Source: Candidatus Rifleibacteriota bacterium
Lineage (GTDB): Bacteria; Muiribacteriota; Ozemobacteria; Ozemobacterales; Ozemobacteraceae
Reading direction: 5' to 3'
DNA: 60,447 nt
Assembly: GCA_015233565.1 (NCBI GenBank)
Contig: JADFXM010000045.1
Span: 1 to 60,447, forward strand
Shown here: one piece after another, positions 16,730-25,989 of the stretch
Layout: each line of letters starts with the position of its first letter
How positions within the stretch are numbered: position 1 is the stretch's first letter
Position numbers and translations under genes: made by a program
Notes under the pieces: generated by a model
What the model was told of the DNA's origin: nothing
What the model saw: only the letters and a program-made list of their open reading frames with translations
Databases searched by the model: none

Positions 16730-17740
16730 CTAGCCTTCAATATATGAATATGGCTCCAACACAGAACTTTCTGGAATATCTGCTCCAGACACAACACAAA
16801 ATGAAGCCTTTACTCTTTTTCCCAGTTTGGAATTAGAAATCATTGAATTAGGGCCAATAACACAGCCCTCTTGAATAGTGGTCCTGCCAGTTAGCGTGCT
16901 GCCAGGCCAGATAATTGTTTCGGCAGATATTTCAACTTCCGGTTCAATGAGCGTTTGATTCGGATCAATAATAGTAACACCATTTTCCATATGCTTACGA
17001 ATAATTTGACTTCTCATAATACCAGTAATCAAAGCCAAATCCACTCGACTATTTATTCCAAGCGTTGAACTTTCGTCTTCTTCAATAAGAGATTCTATCT
17101 TTAAACCTTCTTTGTGGAACATTTCAACAAGGTCGGTCAAATAGTATTCTTTTTGCCGATTGTCATCCTTCAATTTGAATAATCTTTCGAACAGAGCAGG
17201 ACCATTGAAAAGATAGACAGCAAGATTAATTTCACGAACCAATTTCTGATTTTCATCGCAATCTTTGGCTTCCCGGATTGAGGTAATCCCACCATTTTCA
17301 TCTCTGAGAATGCGTCCGTAAAGTCCCGGTTCTTTCATGACAAGAGTCAGCATCGTCAAATCAGCTTTGCTGGAGAAATGCTTTTCAGAAAGATTGGACA
17401 GAGATTTTCTGGAAATCAAAGGAGTGTCACCACAAACTACCAAAAGGTTCTCAGGAGGAGCATCAATCTTTTTGGCAAAACACTGAACTGCATGTCCAGT
17501 GCCCAATTGCGGTTCCTGTAATACAAATTTAACATTCTCACTTGCAAGCGCAGCTTTCATAGCATCTCTGCCAAAGCCAATCACCAAATTAATGTCTGTG
17601 GCACCAACGAATTTACATGCGTCAATAACATATGAAACCATTGGACGTCCTAGAACCGGGTGCAGGACTTTTGGCAAAGTCGACTTCATTCTGACACCCT
17701 TTCCAGCAGCAAGAATCAAAGCTGTCAATTTTTTTTGCAT
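16730..17740 (-). CDS. glmU: UDP-GlcNAc pyrophosphorylase (GlmU uridyltransferase, truncated hexapeptide domain)
   Basis: Makes UDP-N-acetylglucosamine from GlcNAc-1-P and UTP for peptidoglycan and lipopolysaccharide precursors. The N-terminal nucleotidyltransferase is complete: LILAAGKGVRMKSTLPKVL gives the L-x-x-G-x-G-x-R-M and L-P-K signatures, VVCGDTPLIS the metal Asp, and LGTGHAVQ the uracil loop. Bifunctional GlmU has about 450 residues, this one 336. Only a short left-handed beta-helix remains (IWPGSTLTGRTTIQEGCVIG), without the acetyltransferase active site. A separate glucosamine-1-P acetyltransferase must therefore be encoded elsewhere, or another pathway used. ATG was chosen five codons inside the TTG frame because GGTGAT precedes it. 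First gene of the glmU-prs-TPR operon. Confidence 0.9.
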   Translation of the reverse strand: MQKKLTALILAAGKGVRMKSTLPKVLHPVLGRPMVSYVIDACKFVGATDINLVIGFGRDAMKAALASENVKFVLQEPQLGTGHAVQCFAKKIDAPPENLLVVCGDTPLISRKSLSNLSEKHFSSKADLTMLTLVMKEPGLYGRILRDENGGITSIREAKDCDENQKLVREINLAVYLFNGPALFERLFKLKDDNRQKEYYLTDLVEMFHKEGLKIESLIEEDESSTLGINSRVDLALITGIMRSQIIRKHMENGVTIIDPNQTLIEPEVEISAETIIWPGSTLTGRTTIQEGCVIGPNSMISNSKLGKRVKASFCVVSGADIPESSVLEPYSYIEG

Positions 17741-18116
17741 ATTATCACCGTTCAAAAAATGTTGTAGAAAACCAAAAAAAGAGAATAAAAGATCAGTATA
17801 TCAGCCCAATATTTTGGGAGAATGTGTCATTAAAGAAGTTATCCGCAAGCTCTTCCTTTGCAAACTTTCCTCAAATAATTTCAGGAAAGGACTCCAAAAG
17901 AGTATATTCTGGAAAGCTTATAACACCCCAACTGAGAAGATACAAATTACTTAATTTTTCAAAAAAAAGCAAATTTGTAATTTATAGGACAGCAACAAAG
18001 AGTAAATTCATATTGACATTGGCAATTAAGCATACAATTCAAAAAAAATTCGCGAAAAACTATTTTTTCCAAATTTTCTGCACTTGCGTTGATACAGGTT
18101 TATAAGTCAAGTATTT
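17741..18116. other. Non-coding interval upstream of glmU
   Basis: About 375 bp of very AT-rich DNA. On the minus strand TTGGGC and TATTCT stand 16 bp apart upstream of glmU, a weak promoter candidate. Small plus-strand frames here have no ribosome-binding site and odd composition; I see no RNA gene. Confidence 0.4.
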
Positions 18117-19226
18117 TTACTCTTTTTCTCTGTTGAGGCCAGTTGTCTGTCGCGCATTTTCAAAACTAGCATTTAGACACTGTTTCGAAGCAGAAAATAA
18201 TGTCGAGGGCAATACAACCGTTTGAGGGCCTTCAAGCTTTGGAAAGTTCTTGCCAGTTGGATTGACTAGTATTCCCAACGCGCCAGAATTCCTTTTCAGC
18301 ACCTTAGTCATGACAGCGACATCTCCATCGCTGTTTCCAGCGCAAAACAAAGCTTCCGTATGTTCAAGCGGTTCGATATAATTTTCCAAAACTGCTTTCT
18401 TCCCTTCCCCATTGACTATTAAAAACTTATTCTCCGGATTTTTTGTAAAGCTTCTGTCATAAACCCTTGTAAACCTGCCCATTGGGGTTCGTTTTGAAAT
18501 GTTCCCTATTATTTTAACTCCATCAGGTTTCTCCCGGGAATAAGGCTCATAACTCTCTTTTACCAGTCCTGAAAAATTATAGAATTCTTTATTGGAAATA
18601 AGAGATTTCTTCTGAATTTCTCCTAGTACAGTCGAAACATAAATCGGACTGGATCCAGTAATTATCCAGACCTTGAATCCCTTGTCAAGAAGTCTTTGCA
18701 ACACATCTAGCATCGGGTAAAAAGCATACTTCTCAGGAGGATAATCCACGAGAAATGCCTGAATTGTCTGGCGGATTTCATTTTCAGTCATCCCTTCCTC
18801 AAAAGTCGATGTTTCAGAAAATTTCATCCAATCTTCGATGGGAACTGGAGAAAGGCGTTCAACAATTTCATCCATTTCAATGATGTTTTTTTCAGTTTCA
18901 AAAGAATCCTCGTTCACACGAAATGTCGGAAACGCAAATGGAAATTGAAGAAGTCGTTGAGCTGTCCAGATTCGCCAGGCAGATTGCCCCGATCTCAATG
19001 TCCCTTTTATGGAGAGGTATTTCTCACTGTTTATAGTTCCATCAAAATCAAAAACAGCGATAGGATGTTTCGGAGCATTACGTTCAATCCATCTATTGAT
19101 TTGAACCAATTTTATTAGTTCCTGGTTCCAATGAGGATATAAACACTGCAACTCGCTTCCCTGTAAATTGGGACAAACAAAGATCATCCAAAAAATTAAA
19201 AAGAAATGTACATTCTTTCGTATCAT
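18117..19226 (-). CDS. Secreted HAD-superfamily phosphatase
   Basis: A 369-residue exported phosphohydrolase. Residues 1-24 are a signal peptide (NVHFFLIFWMIFVCPNLQG). HAD motif I is VFDFDGTI with nucleophile Asp60 and general acid Asp62, motif II is VWIITGSSP, and motif IV is FCAGNSDGD. Between I and II lies a large helical cap (about residues 75-220), as in phosphoserine- or phosphorylcholine-phosphatase-like members; the substrate cannot be told. The export signal points to periplasmic phosphate scavenging. A frame 61 codons longer exists, but the ATG used has GGAGG at good distance and starts exactly at the signal peptide. It is divergent from the C11 peptidase gene. Confidence 0.85.
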   Translation of the reverse strand: MIRKNVHFFLIFWMIFVCPNLQGSELQCLYPHWNQELIKLVQINRWIERNAPKHPIAVFDFDGTINSEKYLSIKGTLRSGQSAWRIWTAQRLLQFPFAFPTFRVNEDSFETEKNIIEMDEIVERLSPVPIEDWMKFSETSTFEEGMTENEIRQTIQAFLVDYPPEKYAFYPMLDVLQRLLDKGFKVWIITGSSPIYVSTVLGEIQKKSLISNKEFYNFSGLVKESYEPYSREKPDGVKIIGNISKRTPMGRFTRVYDRSFTKNPENKFLIVNGEGKKAVLENYIEPLEHTEALFCAGNSDGDVAVMTKVLKRNSGALGILVNPTGKNFPKLEGPQTVVLPSTLFSASKQCLNASFENARQTTGLNREKE

Positions 19227-19431
19227 TATTTCCTCCAAAGTTTCTTTGTGAAAGAGCTTTCTGTAGAACCTGATTAGCTTCCTCAAGCCAAAAAGTGCCA
19301 AAAAAAATCTTCCAGTATCAATTGTTAAAAACTTATTGATTTTATCATTTTTTTTGTGAACTTTCACACGCTGGGCTTGAGAAAACTCTCTTTTTTGTCC
19401 AAAAAACATGGAATTTCCGAAATTTTTTGTT

Positions 19432-19462
19432 TATAATTATCCTTCTGGAATTAACCAATTCC
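19432..19462 (+). promoter_or_regulatory. Possible promoter and operator for the C11 peptidase
   Basis: TATAAT at 19432-19437 has only a weak -35 (TGGAAT, 17 bp before). Ten bases further is the dyad GGAATT-AACC-AATTCC (19447-19462), placed where a repressor could act. Weak evidence. Confidence 0.3.
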
Positions 19463-19510
19463 GTAACTAAAAAAAGAGTAATTTTTGAGTAATTGAGGAG
19501 GTAGTTTTTA

Positions 19511-20944
19511 ATGAAGCGTTTTTTATGTGTGTTGGCGATTTTAGCCGTTTTCTGTCTGTTTTCTTCTCCGGTTCAGGCTGTGGAAAAGGAATGGACCTTC
19601 CTGGTCTTTTTAAATGCTGACAATAATCTCGATCCATATGGTGTTAAAAATCAGGATCAAATGGCAACCGCCGGATCAAATGATTATCTGAACATTATTA
19701 CTCTGATTGATCGCTATAATGCTCCGGCAACATTGAATTATATTGACAAAAATAAAATAGTTAAGCTTAAAGATATGGGCGAACTGGATATGGGCGATTA
19801 CAATGTCCTTGTCCAGTTTGTTAAGGATATGGTAGCGCAATACCCTGCGAAGCATTATGCTCTCGTGATCTGGAACCATGGCTCCGGTTGGGTAAAAGGC
19901 CCATCATCAGTAACCAAAGGCATTTCCTATGATGAATCGTCAGGCCATCACATTACAACAGATCAGCTTCAAACTGCCATGGGTCAGATCAAGGGTATTA
20001 TTGGCCATAACCTCGACTTATTGGCCATGGACGCTTGTTTAATGGAAATGATGGAAGTTACCTATGCTTTAAAAGATTCAGTTGATTTTGTAGTAGGTTC
20101 TGAAGAAACAGAACCCGGGGACGGTTACCCTTATGACAAGATCCTTCCCGGTCTGAAGCAAGGGATGAGCCCAGCCGATTTCAGCAAAGTAATCGTACAA
20201 TGCTATGCTGATTATTATCAAAATGCTGACCCTTCCGGGGATTCAGATTTACACGCAAGAAATGGGCACCGTGCTATAAAAGCAACCCAATCAGCAGTCG
20301 ACTGTTCAAAACTTTCGCAACTCAAAACCGCTCTTGATGAAATGTGCACTTACCTAATGAAAGGGAATTACGCTCCCCAAATCAAAGAAGCCCTGAGCAA
20401 GGTTCAACGTTTTGAAACCTGGGAAAATGGTGATTTGCGTGATTTTATTGACCTTTTAAAAAATTCCATCAAAGAAGACGCTTTTCAGAAACTAACCGCG
20501 AACTTGGACAATGTTCTTGACCAAACAATCGTTTCCAACGGTGTTTCCGGGGAAAATGATGACCCTGAAGAACCACCTCCAGGCGGATTTCACTATGGGA
20601 ATCGCAGTCCCTTTTTGGCACACGGTCTTTCGATCTACCTCCCGGGAACATTACCATATTTTGCTTCCGCATACATGGAGCTCACATGGGCAAAAGACTC
20701 CCAGTGGGACGAAATGCTAAAAGATTACTATCAAAAAAGCCAATCGACAACTATTATTTCCGACCTCGAAACCGGCAACTTGAACAGTTTACGAGATTTC
20801 GTAAGAACTGCCGGGAATGATAACCGCGATGTAACCGAGAAAGTACTTTCAAATGTAAATTTCCGAGTATTTTGCGAAGATGAGTTGTCAAAATCATTAC
20901 AGAGCGAAACCCGAGCACTCTTGTCTGAGCTGAAAAGCCGATAA
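19511..20944 (+). CDS. Secreted clostripain-family (C11) cysteine peptidase
   Basis: A 477-residue exported peptidase. The signal peptide is at 1-23 (FSSPVQA-VEK). The C11 catalytic pair is visible: His123 in WNHGSGW and Cys176 in MDACLM, with the usual spacing and beta-strand context (YALVIW; LDLLAMDA). Family members cleave after Arg or Lys and often mature by self-cleavage; the specificity here is inference. The region after residue 210 is helical and ends with a Ser/Arg-rich tail without an anchor. A strong GAGGAGG precedes the ATG and a clear terminator follows, so it is a single-gene unit. Confidence 0.93.
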   Translation: MKRFLCVLAILAVFCLFSSPVQAVEKEWTFLVFLNADNNLDPYGVKNQDQMATAGSNDYLNIITLIDRYNAPATLNYIDKNKIVKLKDMGELDMGDYNVLVQFVKDMVAQYPAKHYALVIWNHGSGWVKGPSSVTKGISYDESSGHHITTDQLQTAMGQIKGIIGHNLDLLAMDACLMEMMEVTYALKDSVDFVVGSEETEPGDGYPYDKILPGLKQGMSPADFSKVIVQCYADYYQNADPSGDSDLHARNGHRAIKATQSAVDCSKLSQLKTALDEMCTYLMKGNYAPQIKEALSKVQRFETWENGDLRDFIDLLKNSIKEDAFQKLTANLDNVLDQTIVSNGVSGENDDPEEPPPGGFHYGNRSPFLAHGLSIYLPGTLPYFASAYMELTWAKDSQWDEMLKDYYQKSQSTTIISDLETGNLNSLRDFVRTAGNDNRDVTEKVLSNVNFRVFCEDELSKSLQSETRALLSELKSR

Positions 20945-20963
20945 GAAAACGTTAAATAACAAG

Positions 20964-21005
20964 ATTCCTGACATGTTGAACTCAACATATCAGGAATTTT
21001 TGCTT
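20964..21005 (+). terminator. Rho-independent terminator after the C11 peptidase
   Basis: ATTCCTGA-C-ATGTTGA pairs with TCAACAT-A-TCAGGAAT, followed by TTTTTGC. It lies 20 bp after the stop codon. The reverse strand has a weaker T run. Confidence 0.85.
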
Positions 21006-21015
21006 TTTAGTACCC

Positions 21016-21170
21016 CTAGTAGTTCGTTCGCTAAATAACCTTCCAATAGGAATTATTACCGCGCAGCTCGGTGGTACGGAAAAGATGAGTCTTTTTCACG
21101 AAGACAATTCTTTGTACAAAGTGACTTTTTGGAGTTGCATTGGATGGTTAATTAGCGAATATCGTACTAG
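21016..21170. repeat. Small element with imperfect 25-bp inverted ends
   Basis: CTAGTAGTTCGTTCGCTAA at 21016 and onwards matches the reverse complement of the sequence ending at 21170 (shared CTAGTA, TTCGCTAA, TAACC; about 19 of 25). The 155-bp interior carries no gene. It lies 60 bp beyond the abrupt end of the res gene, so it may be a miniature inserted element. Confidence 0.45.
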
Positions 21171-21230
21171 TTACTTAGCAAAAAAAGCACTTAAGACAGT
21201 CTCAAAACAGCCTTTTTTTTCCAACCCCTG

Positions 21231-23867
21231 TCAATTAAGCAACTCATTCAAAGTCCGATTTATCAGTTTTGCACATTCAGTCATGAAAACTTCGGGGTTA
21301 GTGGAAAATTCTTTAATTCGACCCGATTTCTTAAGAATTTCCATCAATGTGCGGCGCGTCAATTCTGTTTTGCCTTGCAAAAAAGTGAGTATATCAGGTA
21401 ACGGTCGTTCATTGCTGACAACATGCGTTTGTCTATCATTAATTTTGCCACTTTCCAAACCAGATTCTTTAATTTCGAGGTTTCTTTTTGTAATCTCAAT
21501 ATAAACTGCTTTAATTTCAGCCATTTTATTGATTTTTTCAGATGCCTGTTCGATGAGCTTCTGCGTATTAAATTTCACCGAGCTCTGAATCTGGTCTTTT
21601 TTTTCCCACACAATGTTAAAATCTTCTTTCACTTTTGTTTGTTTTTTGCCAGAAACTTTCTGATGATTGCGTGCATTTTTGGCAAAATCGCGAGGCAAAT
21701 AATTTTTCACTCTATCAAGAATTGCTTTCTCTAAACCAACGTATTTTTCAGGCAATTCAAGTTTGAAGTCAGGTTGATTCAGTTGAAATTCAGGTGTAAT
21801 CCCAATTAAATCGTGTGCAAAACTCATCGAACCTCGGCTCGAAGCACCGTAATCTTTCATAATGATGGAACACAACCTTTGCGCAAATGTTGTAAAATCA
21901 CCGTATTGATCTATCAGTCCCTGGTTTTTGAGGCAACTCCAAATTTCTGTCGATTCTTCCTGGGTTAGATAGTTATTTCCATCAGACTCAAGAATTGTCG
22001 TGAAAGCAATCTGCGGAAGCCGACCGAATTTAAAACCGCCATTCGGATCAATTACATTTTCAATCTCTGATTGCAACCCGTTAGCAAAGTTTTCAAATGT
22101 TTCGTTAGCAATTACTGTAAGTCTATTGATCTGATCGTCATAGATGCGATCTCCATTCTGATTAACAGGAAGACGCAACCCCCGACCAATCGTCTGACGG
22201 CGTTCGCGGTCGCTTCCCATTTCACGTAGAGTACAAATTTGGAATACATTTGGATTATCCCAACCTTCTTTCAAGGCAGAATGGCTGAAAATAAATCGCA
22301 ATGGGACATCAAAAGAAAGCAGGCGTTCTTTGTCTTTCATTATGAGCTCATAGGTCTCCTCGTCTTTTACAGAAACACCTGATGTATCCAAAAGATCTAC
22401 AATTTTCCCTTTTTTCCTGTCGGCTGAAAAATAGCCATCGTGGATTTCTTCAGGATTGTAAGGAATCAACCCTTTATACGCTGGTTTATTACTGATAGCA
22501 GTATAGGCCTCCTCAAACCATCGGGCTATTTTGCCTTTCTGCGGGCTTCCCGTACAATCATAAAAGCGGTAGCTTTTTACATGATCAATAAAAAAAAGTG
22601 ATAGGACTTTAATGCCATGCGGTTTCAGCTTTTTCTCCTTTGAAAAGTGAGCTTCAACAGTCTGCTCGATCTGGCTCTTCATGCGTTCATCACGCATCTC
22701 GTCGCTTTCCCGAGAAATCTCCAGGGTGACACCATTTTGAAATTCCACGTACTCGTTTCCTGACTCAGAACTGATATTGGTAACCACATAGCCCTCATAA
22801 TTTTCTGAATTGGTCTGTTTGGAAAGAGCCGTGCCACACTTGATTTTGATTAACTTTTCTCTAGTACCATTTCGGGTATTTTCCAAAATACTCACTTTTG
22901 CCTGCGGAGACTTCGAATTTTTGGGATAAAAGATGGAAGATAATCGCATAAAAGCATTGTCATTCTCCTGCTCACTTGAAACATCAATAACTTCTATTTG
23001 CTTAACCAGTCGTAAATCGTAAGCCCGAATAGGGTCAAGTCGATAAACCAAATTATATGGATTGATATGCGTAGCGGAATATCTTAGGCAGAAAAGCGGA
23101 TTTAGATTACAAATTGCCTTTTGTGACTTTTCTGTAGTGTCAACACTTTGGGGTTCATCGATAATTAAAATCGGATTGGTTGCCTGAACATATGCAATGG
23201 GGCGACGTCCAGACAATTTATCCTGTTCCTGATGAATGATGTTGAGCTTTCTCTTTTGTTCCTCACCTAGGGAGGCATAGTCAACATTTTCGCCGGCATC
23301 CTTCTGAAACGCCTGAATGTTTATTACCATAATCTGAACTTCATTATTCACCGCAAACTGGCGCACCCGACTTAAATCCCTGGATTGATATACAAAATGA
23401 TCGAAGGCAAGATTATCGTACAATACCTTAAAGTGGTCTTTCATTACTTTGATAGAAGCTATTACACCTTCGCGAATAGCAATAGAAGGGACAACTATAA
23501 TGAATTTCTTAAAACCATAAAGCCTGTTCAGTTCAAATATCGTACGAAGATACACATATGTTTTTCCAGTTCCCGTTTCCATTTCCACGGAAAAATTAGG
23601 AAAGGAATAAGGATGATCAGCTTCGACAAGTGTTGAGGATTTCAAAATTTGATTGCAATATTGTATGGCTTGGAGATTTCTAAGAATCTGTTGCCAACAA
23701 AGAGCTGAATTATTGCTTATTCCAGGTTCATTTAACAGATCACCGGTGGTTTTGCGGAAATCAATTTGAGAACAATCGCTCGCCAAGGGCTGCCCCTCGA
23801 AAAGGCCTGTTATGCTTCGTATGGCATCAAGCTGGTAGTCAAGGTTCGAATCGAATTTAAGATTCAT
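21231..23867 (-). CDS. res: Type III restriction Res subunit lacking the nuclease domain
   Basis: Helicase/translocase subunit of a type III restriction system. Walker A is METGTGKTY (residues 97-103), the Walker B-like box is IIDEPQS (237-240), and the late helicase motif reads IGRGLRLPVNQNGDRIYDD. The frame ends at 878 residues, just after LPDILTFLQGKTELTRRTL and INRTLNELLN. In the family this is followed by roughly 100 residues (dGIkYe..., then the PD-(D/E)xK nuclease). None of that is found in any frame downstream to 21006, so DNA cleavage is probably lost while ATP-driven translocation could remain. It starts 17 bp after mod, with AGAGGA upstream of the ATG. A small inverted-end element lies just beyond the end. 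Decay or a regulatory, methylation-only system are both possible. Confidence 0.85.
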   Translation of the reverse strand: MNLKFDSNLDYQLDAIRSITGLFEGQPLASDCSQIDFRKTTGDLLNEPGISNNSALCWQQILRNLQAIQYCNQILKSSTLVEADHPYSFPNFSVEMETGTGKTYVYLRTIFELNRLYGFKKFIIVVPSIAIREGVIASIKVMKDHFKVLYDNLAFDHFVYQSRDLSRVRQFAVNNEVQIMVINIQAFQKDAGENVDYASLGEEQKRKLNIIHQEQDKLSGRRPIAYVQATNPILIIDEPQSVDTTEKSQKAICNLNPLFCLRYSATHINPYNLVYRLDPIRAYDLRLVKQIEVIDVSSEQENDNAFMRLSSIFYPKNSKSPQAKVSILENTRNGTREKLIKIKCGTALSKQTNSENYEGYVVTNISSESGNEYVEFQNGVTLEISRESDEMRDERMKSQIEQTVEAHFSKEKKLKPHGIKVLSLFFIDHVKSYRFYDCTGSPQKGKIARWFEEAYTAISNKPAYKGLIPYNPEEIHDGYFSADRKKGKIVDLLDTSGVSVKDEETYELIMKDKERLLSFDVPLRFIFSHSALKEGWDNPNVFQICTLREMGSDRERRQTIGRGLRLPVNQNGDRIYDDQINRLTVIANETFENFANGLQSEIENVIDPNGGFKFGRLPQIAFTTILESDGNNYLTQEESTEIWSCLKNQGLIDQYGDFTTFAQRLCSIIMKDYGASSRGSMSFAHDLIGITPEFQLNQPDFKLELPEKYVGLEKAILDRVKNYLPRDFAKNARNHQKVSGKKQTKVKEDFNIVWEKKDQIQSSVKFNTQKLIEQASEKINKMAEIKAVYIEITKRNLEIKESGLESGKINDRQTHVVSNERPLPDILTFLQGKTELTRRTLMEILKKSGRIKEFSTNPEVFMTECAKLINRTLNELLN

Positions 23868-23884
23868 ACTGAACTTTTTATCCT

Positions 23885-25939
23885 CTACACTGTTTTGAAA
23901 ATAATCTGTTTTCTTTTCCCCTTCAGTTTGTTGTGGACAGCAAAGGTCTGAAGTGCATTAATCTTAAGGAGATCATTCCCCTCGAAGGCAGAATCAAGAC
24001 AGACAAATTCCATGGGTTCAGCTTTGGCAACTGCGTCTATAAGATTTTGGGTAATTTTTTTTTCAAGGCAAAAAAGAAAATTACCATTGGCCAATGTGAA
24101 AACATTTTTTCCGCCAAATGCTTTTATTTCAATTTTTTCACTAATGCCAAAACCCCCTTTCAAAAGGATTTCATAAAGCAAGGTCTCCAATGTGGCTTTG
24201 TCATCTATATTATCAACACTAAATTCCAATTGCTCGACAATTTTTTCAGCTGAAGTTAAGGGGGAAAGCTTTTGCCATTGCTTAAAATTGGATTTATCCA
24301 ACTTAAAAACTCTAAACCCGAGGGAAAGTGGGTCTTTATTCTGAGATTGCGCCAATTCCTTCTGACAAAATTCCAATTGATTGAGTGTTTTTTTATTCCG
24401 GCTATTTTTCGGGCTTTCGTTCTTCGTTAGCCTTTTAATTACACGTTTGATGCGCTCTTTAGCAATATCAGCAATAGTTTGGTATCCGGCATTGAACGCT
24501 TTACTTTCCCGTGGGCAAGGTTCGGGAATTTGGACCAGAATAAATTTGCGCTTTCCTTTATCCTGTTCGTTCAACTCTAGTACAGCGTGAGCTGTGGTCC
24601 CCGAACCGGCAAAAAAGTCAAGAACAACATCTGACTCACTCATACCAATCTGCAAAGTTTTTTTTATCAGATCAAGCGGCTTTGGATGATCAAAAAAAGT
24701 TGATAAACCTAATTCCCCAAGCTGAATAGTACCTTGTTCACTTATTACTCCCGTATCATTCCAAATTGATTTTGCTTTGGCGGAACTTTTCCTTGATTTT
24801 TGATAAATATTCCATTCACCATTTCTTTTTTGCTTTGCAATTACAGTTGGTGTTGTGCTTGATAAATCCTCGGATGAAAGTTTGGAAATTCCCCATCGCC
24901 AACAACCATCTTCTCCTTCACTATTTTTCGGAAAAACTTCTATTTTGTAAGTCCCCTGCTTTTTGCTTGATACTTTGTTAAATCCACTTTCATCGAGTTC
25001 AACTGGCGAAATATAGATCGGGAAAAAAAGATTCGGCCTGTTGTGTTTTCCAAACTTTGGATTCCGGTTGCGGAGCTCCCATAAATCATATTTTCCGATC
25101 GAATCTTCAAAAGGGAGAGCCTCTACGGATTTTTCAATTTCACCGATTTCTGCCTCAGAAGTTTTACTGTAAACTAGAATATACTCATGAGTTTTTGCAA
25201 TCTCTTTGTAGGTCTGACCACGCTTATTGGATTGCACAATTATTGAGGATTCAAAATTCTCCTCCCCAAATATTTCATCGCACAGTTTCCTGAGATTGTT
25301 TACCTCGTTATCATCAATACTGATAAATATTACCCCATCGTCACGCAATAAATTTCTCGCCAAATACAATCTTGGATACATCATGTTCAGCCATTTTGTG
25401 TGGAATCGCCCTTCGTTGGCGATGTTGGCAGATAGTTTTTTCCCTTCAGAGTTGACCAATCCAGCGTATTGCAGATAAAATTCAAGACTTTCAGTGTAGT
25501 TATCAGAATAGATGAACTCTTTGCCAGTATTGTACGGTGGATCAATATAAATCATTTTTACCTTCCCGTAGTAGCTTTTCTGAAGGAGTTTCAATACTTC
25601 CAGGTTATCGCCTTCTATGAAAAGATTTTCAGCGGTGTCAAAGTCCACCGATTCTTCGCGGCAAGGTTTCAGGGTTGCACAACTCGGAGTCTGGATCAGT
25701 CGAAGAGACTCTTTTTTTCCGGGCCAATCCATTCCATAACGTTCACGGCGACTTTCATAGAGATCTGAGAATACACCAAGCTCTGCTTTGAGCTTTTCAA
25801 AGTCGATGGATTCCAGCAGTTTTCCGTTTTCACTTAAGGTTTCAGTAAAGACCGAAGGAAAAACTTGCTTCAACTTTGCGCGTTTCTCTGCGGAAATTTC
25901 CAGGGATTTGCGGTCAATTTTTTCGAGTTGTTTACTCAT
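23885..25939 (-). CDS. mod: Type III modification DNA methyltransferase (Mod)
   Basis: A 684-residue beta-class adenine-N6 methyltransferase, the modification and recognition subunit of the type III system. Motif IV, YIDPPYNTG, is at residues 132-139, preceded by FIEGDNLEVL; motif I, LDFFAGSGTTAHAVLELN, comes late at about 435-450. The central region (about 250-420, e.g. WRWGISKLSSEDLSSTT) is the target-recognition part that sets the site. The N-terminal helix region and length are normal. No simple tetranucleotide tract that would make it phase-variable was seen. It begins 50 bp after panD in the same direction and 17 bp before res. Confidence 0.93.
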   Translation of the reverse strand: MSKQLEKIDRKSLEISAEKRAKLKQVFPSVFTETLSENGKLLESIDFEKLKAELGVFSDLYESRRERYGMDWPGKKESLRLIQTPSCATLKPCREESVDFDTAENLFIEGDNLEVLKLLQKSYYGKVKMIYIDPPYNTGKEFIYSDNYTESLEFYLQYAGLVNSEGKKLSANIANEGRFHTKWLNMMYPRLYLARNLLRDDGVIFISIDDNEVNNLRKLCDEIFGEENFESSIIVQSNKRGQTYKEIAKTHEYILVYSKTSEAEIGEIEKSVEALPFEDSIGKYDLWELRNRNPKFGKHNRPNLFFPIYISPVELDESGFNKVSSKKQGTYKIEVFPKNSEGEDGCWRWGISKLSSEDLSSTTPTVIAKQKRNGEWNIYQKSRKSSAKAKSIWNDTGVISEQGTIQLGELGLSTFFDHPKPLDLIKKTLQIGMSESDVVLDFFAGSGTTAHAVLELNEQDKGKRKFILVQIPEPCPRESKAFNAGYQTIADIAKERIKRVIKRLTKNESPKNSRNKKTLNQLEFCQKELAQSQNKDPLSLGFRVFKLDKSNFKQWQKLSPLTSAEKIVEQLEFSVDNIDDKATLETLLYEILLKGGFGISEKIEIKAFGGKNVFTLANGNFLFCLEKKITQNLIDAVAKAEPMEFVCLDSAFEGNDLLKINALQTFAVHNKLKGKRKQIIFKTV

Positions 25940-25989
25940 CGACTCATCGCCTCACTAACTCACAAAACCACTCAGCCCAAGCTATTCAC

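Noticed and set aside
17824..18105. 93-codon plus-strand frame upstream of glmU
   Set aside because: No ribosome-binding site and low-complexity Lys/Phe/Ser composition typical of AT-rich non-coding DNA.
23830..23860. GGTTCGAATC resembling a tRNA T-loop
   Set aside because: It lies in the coding start of res and has no acceptor or anticodon stem around it.
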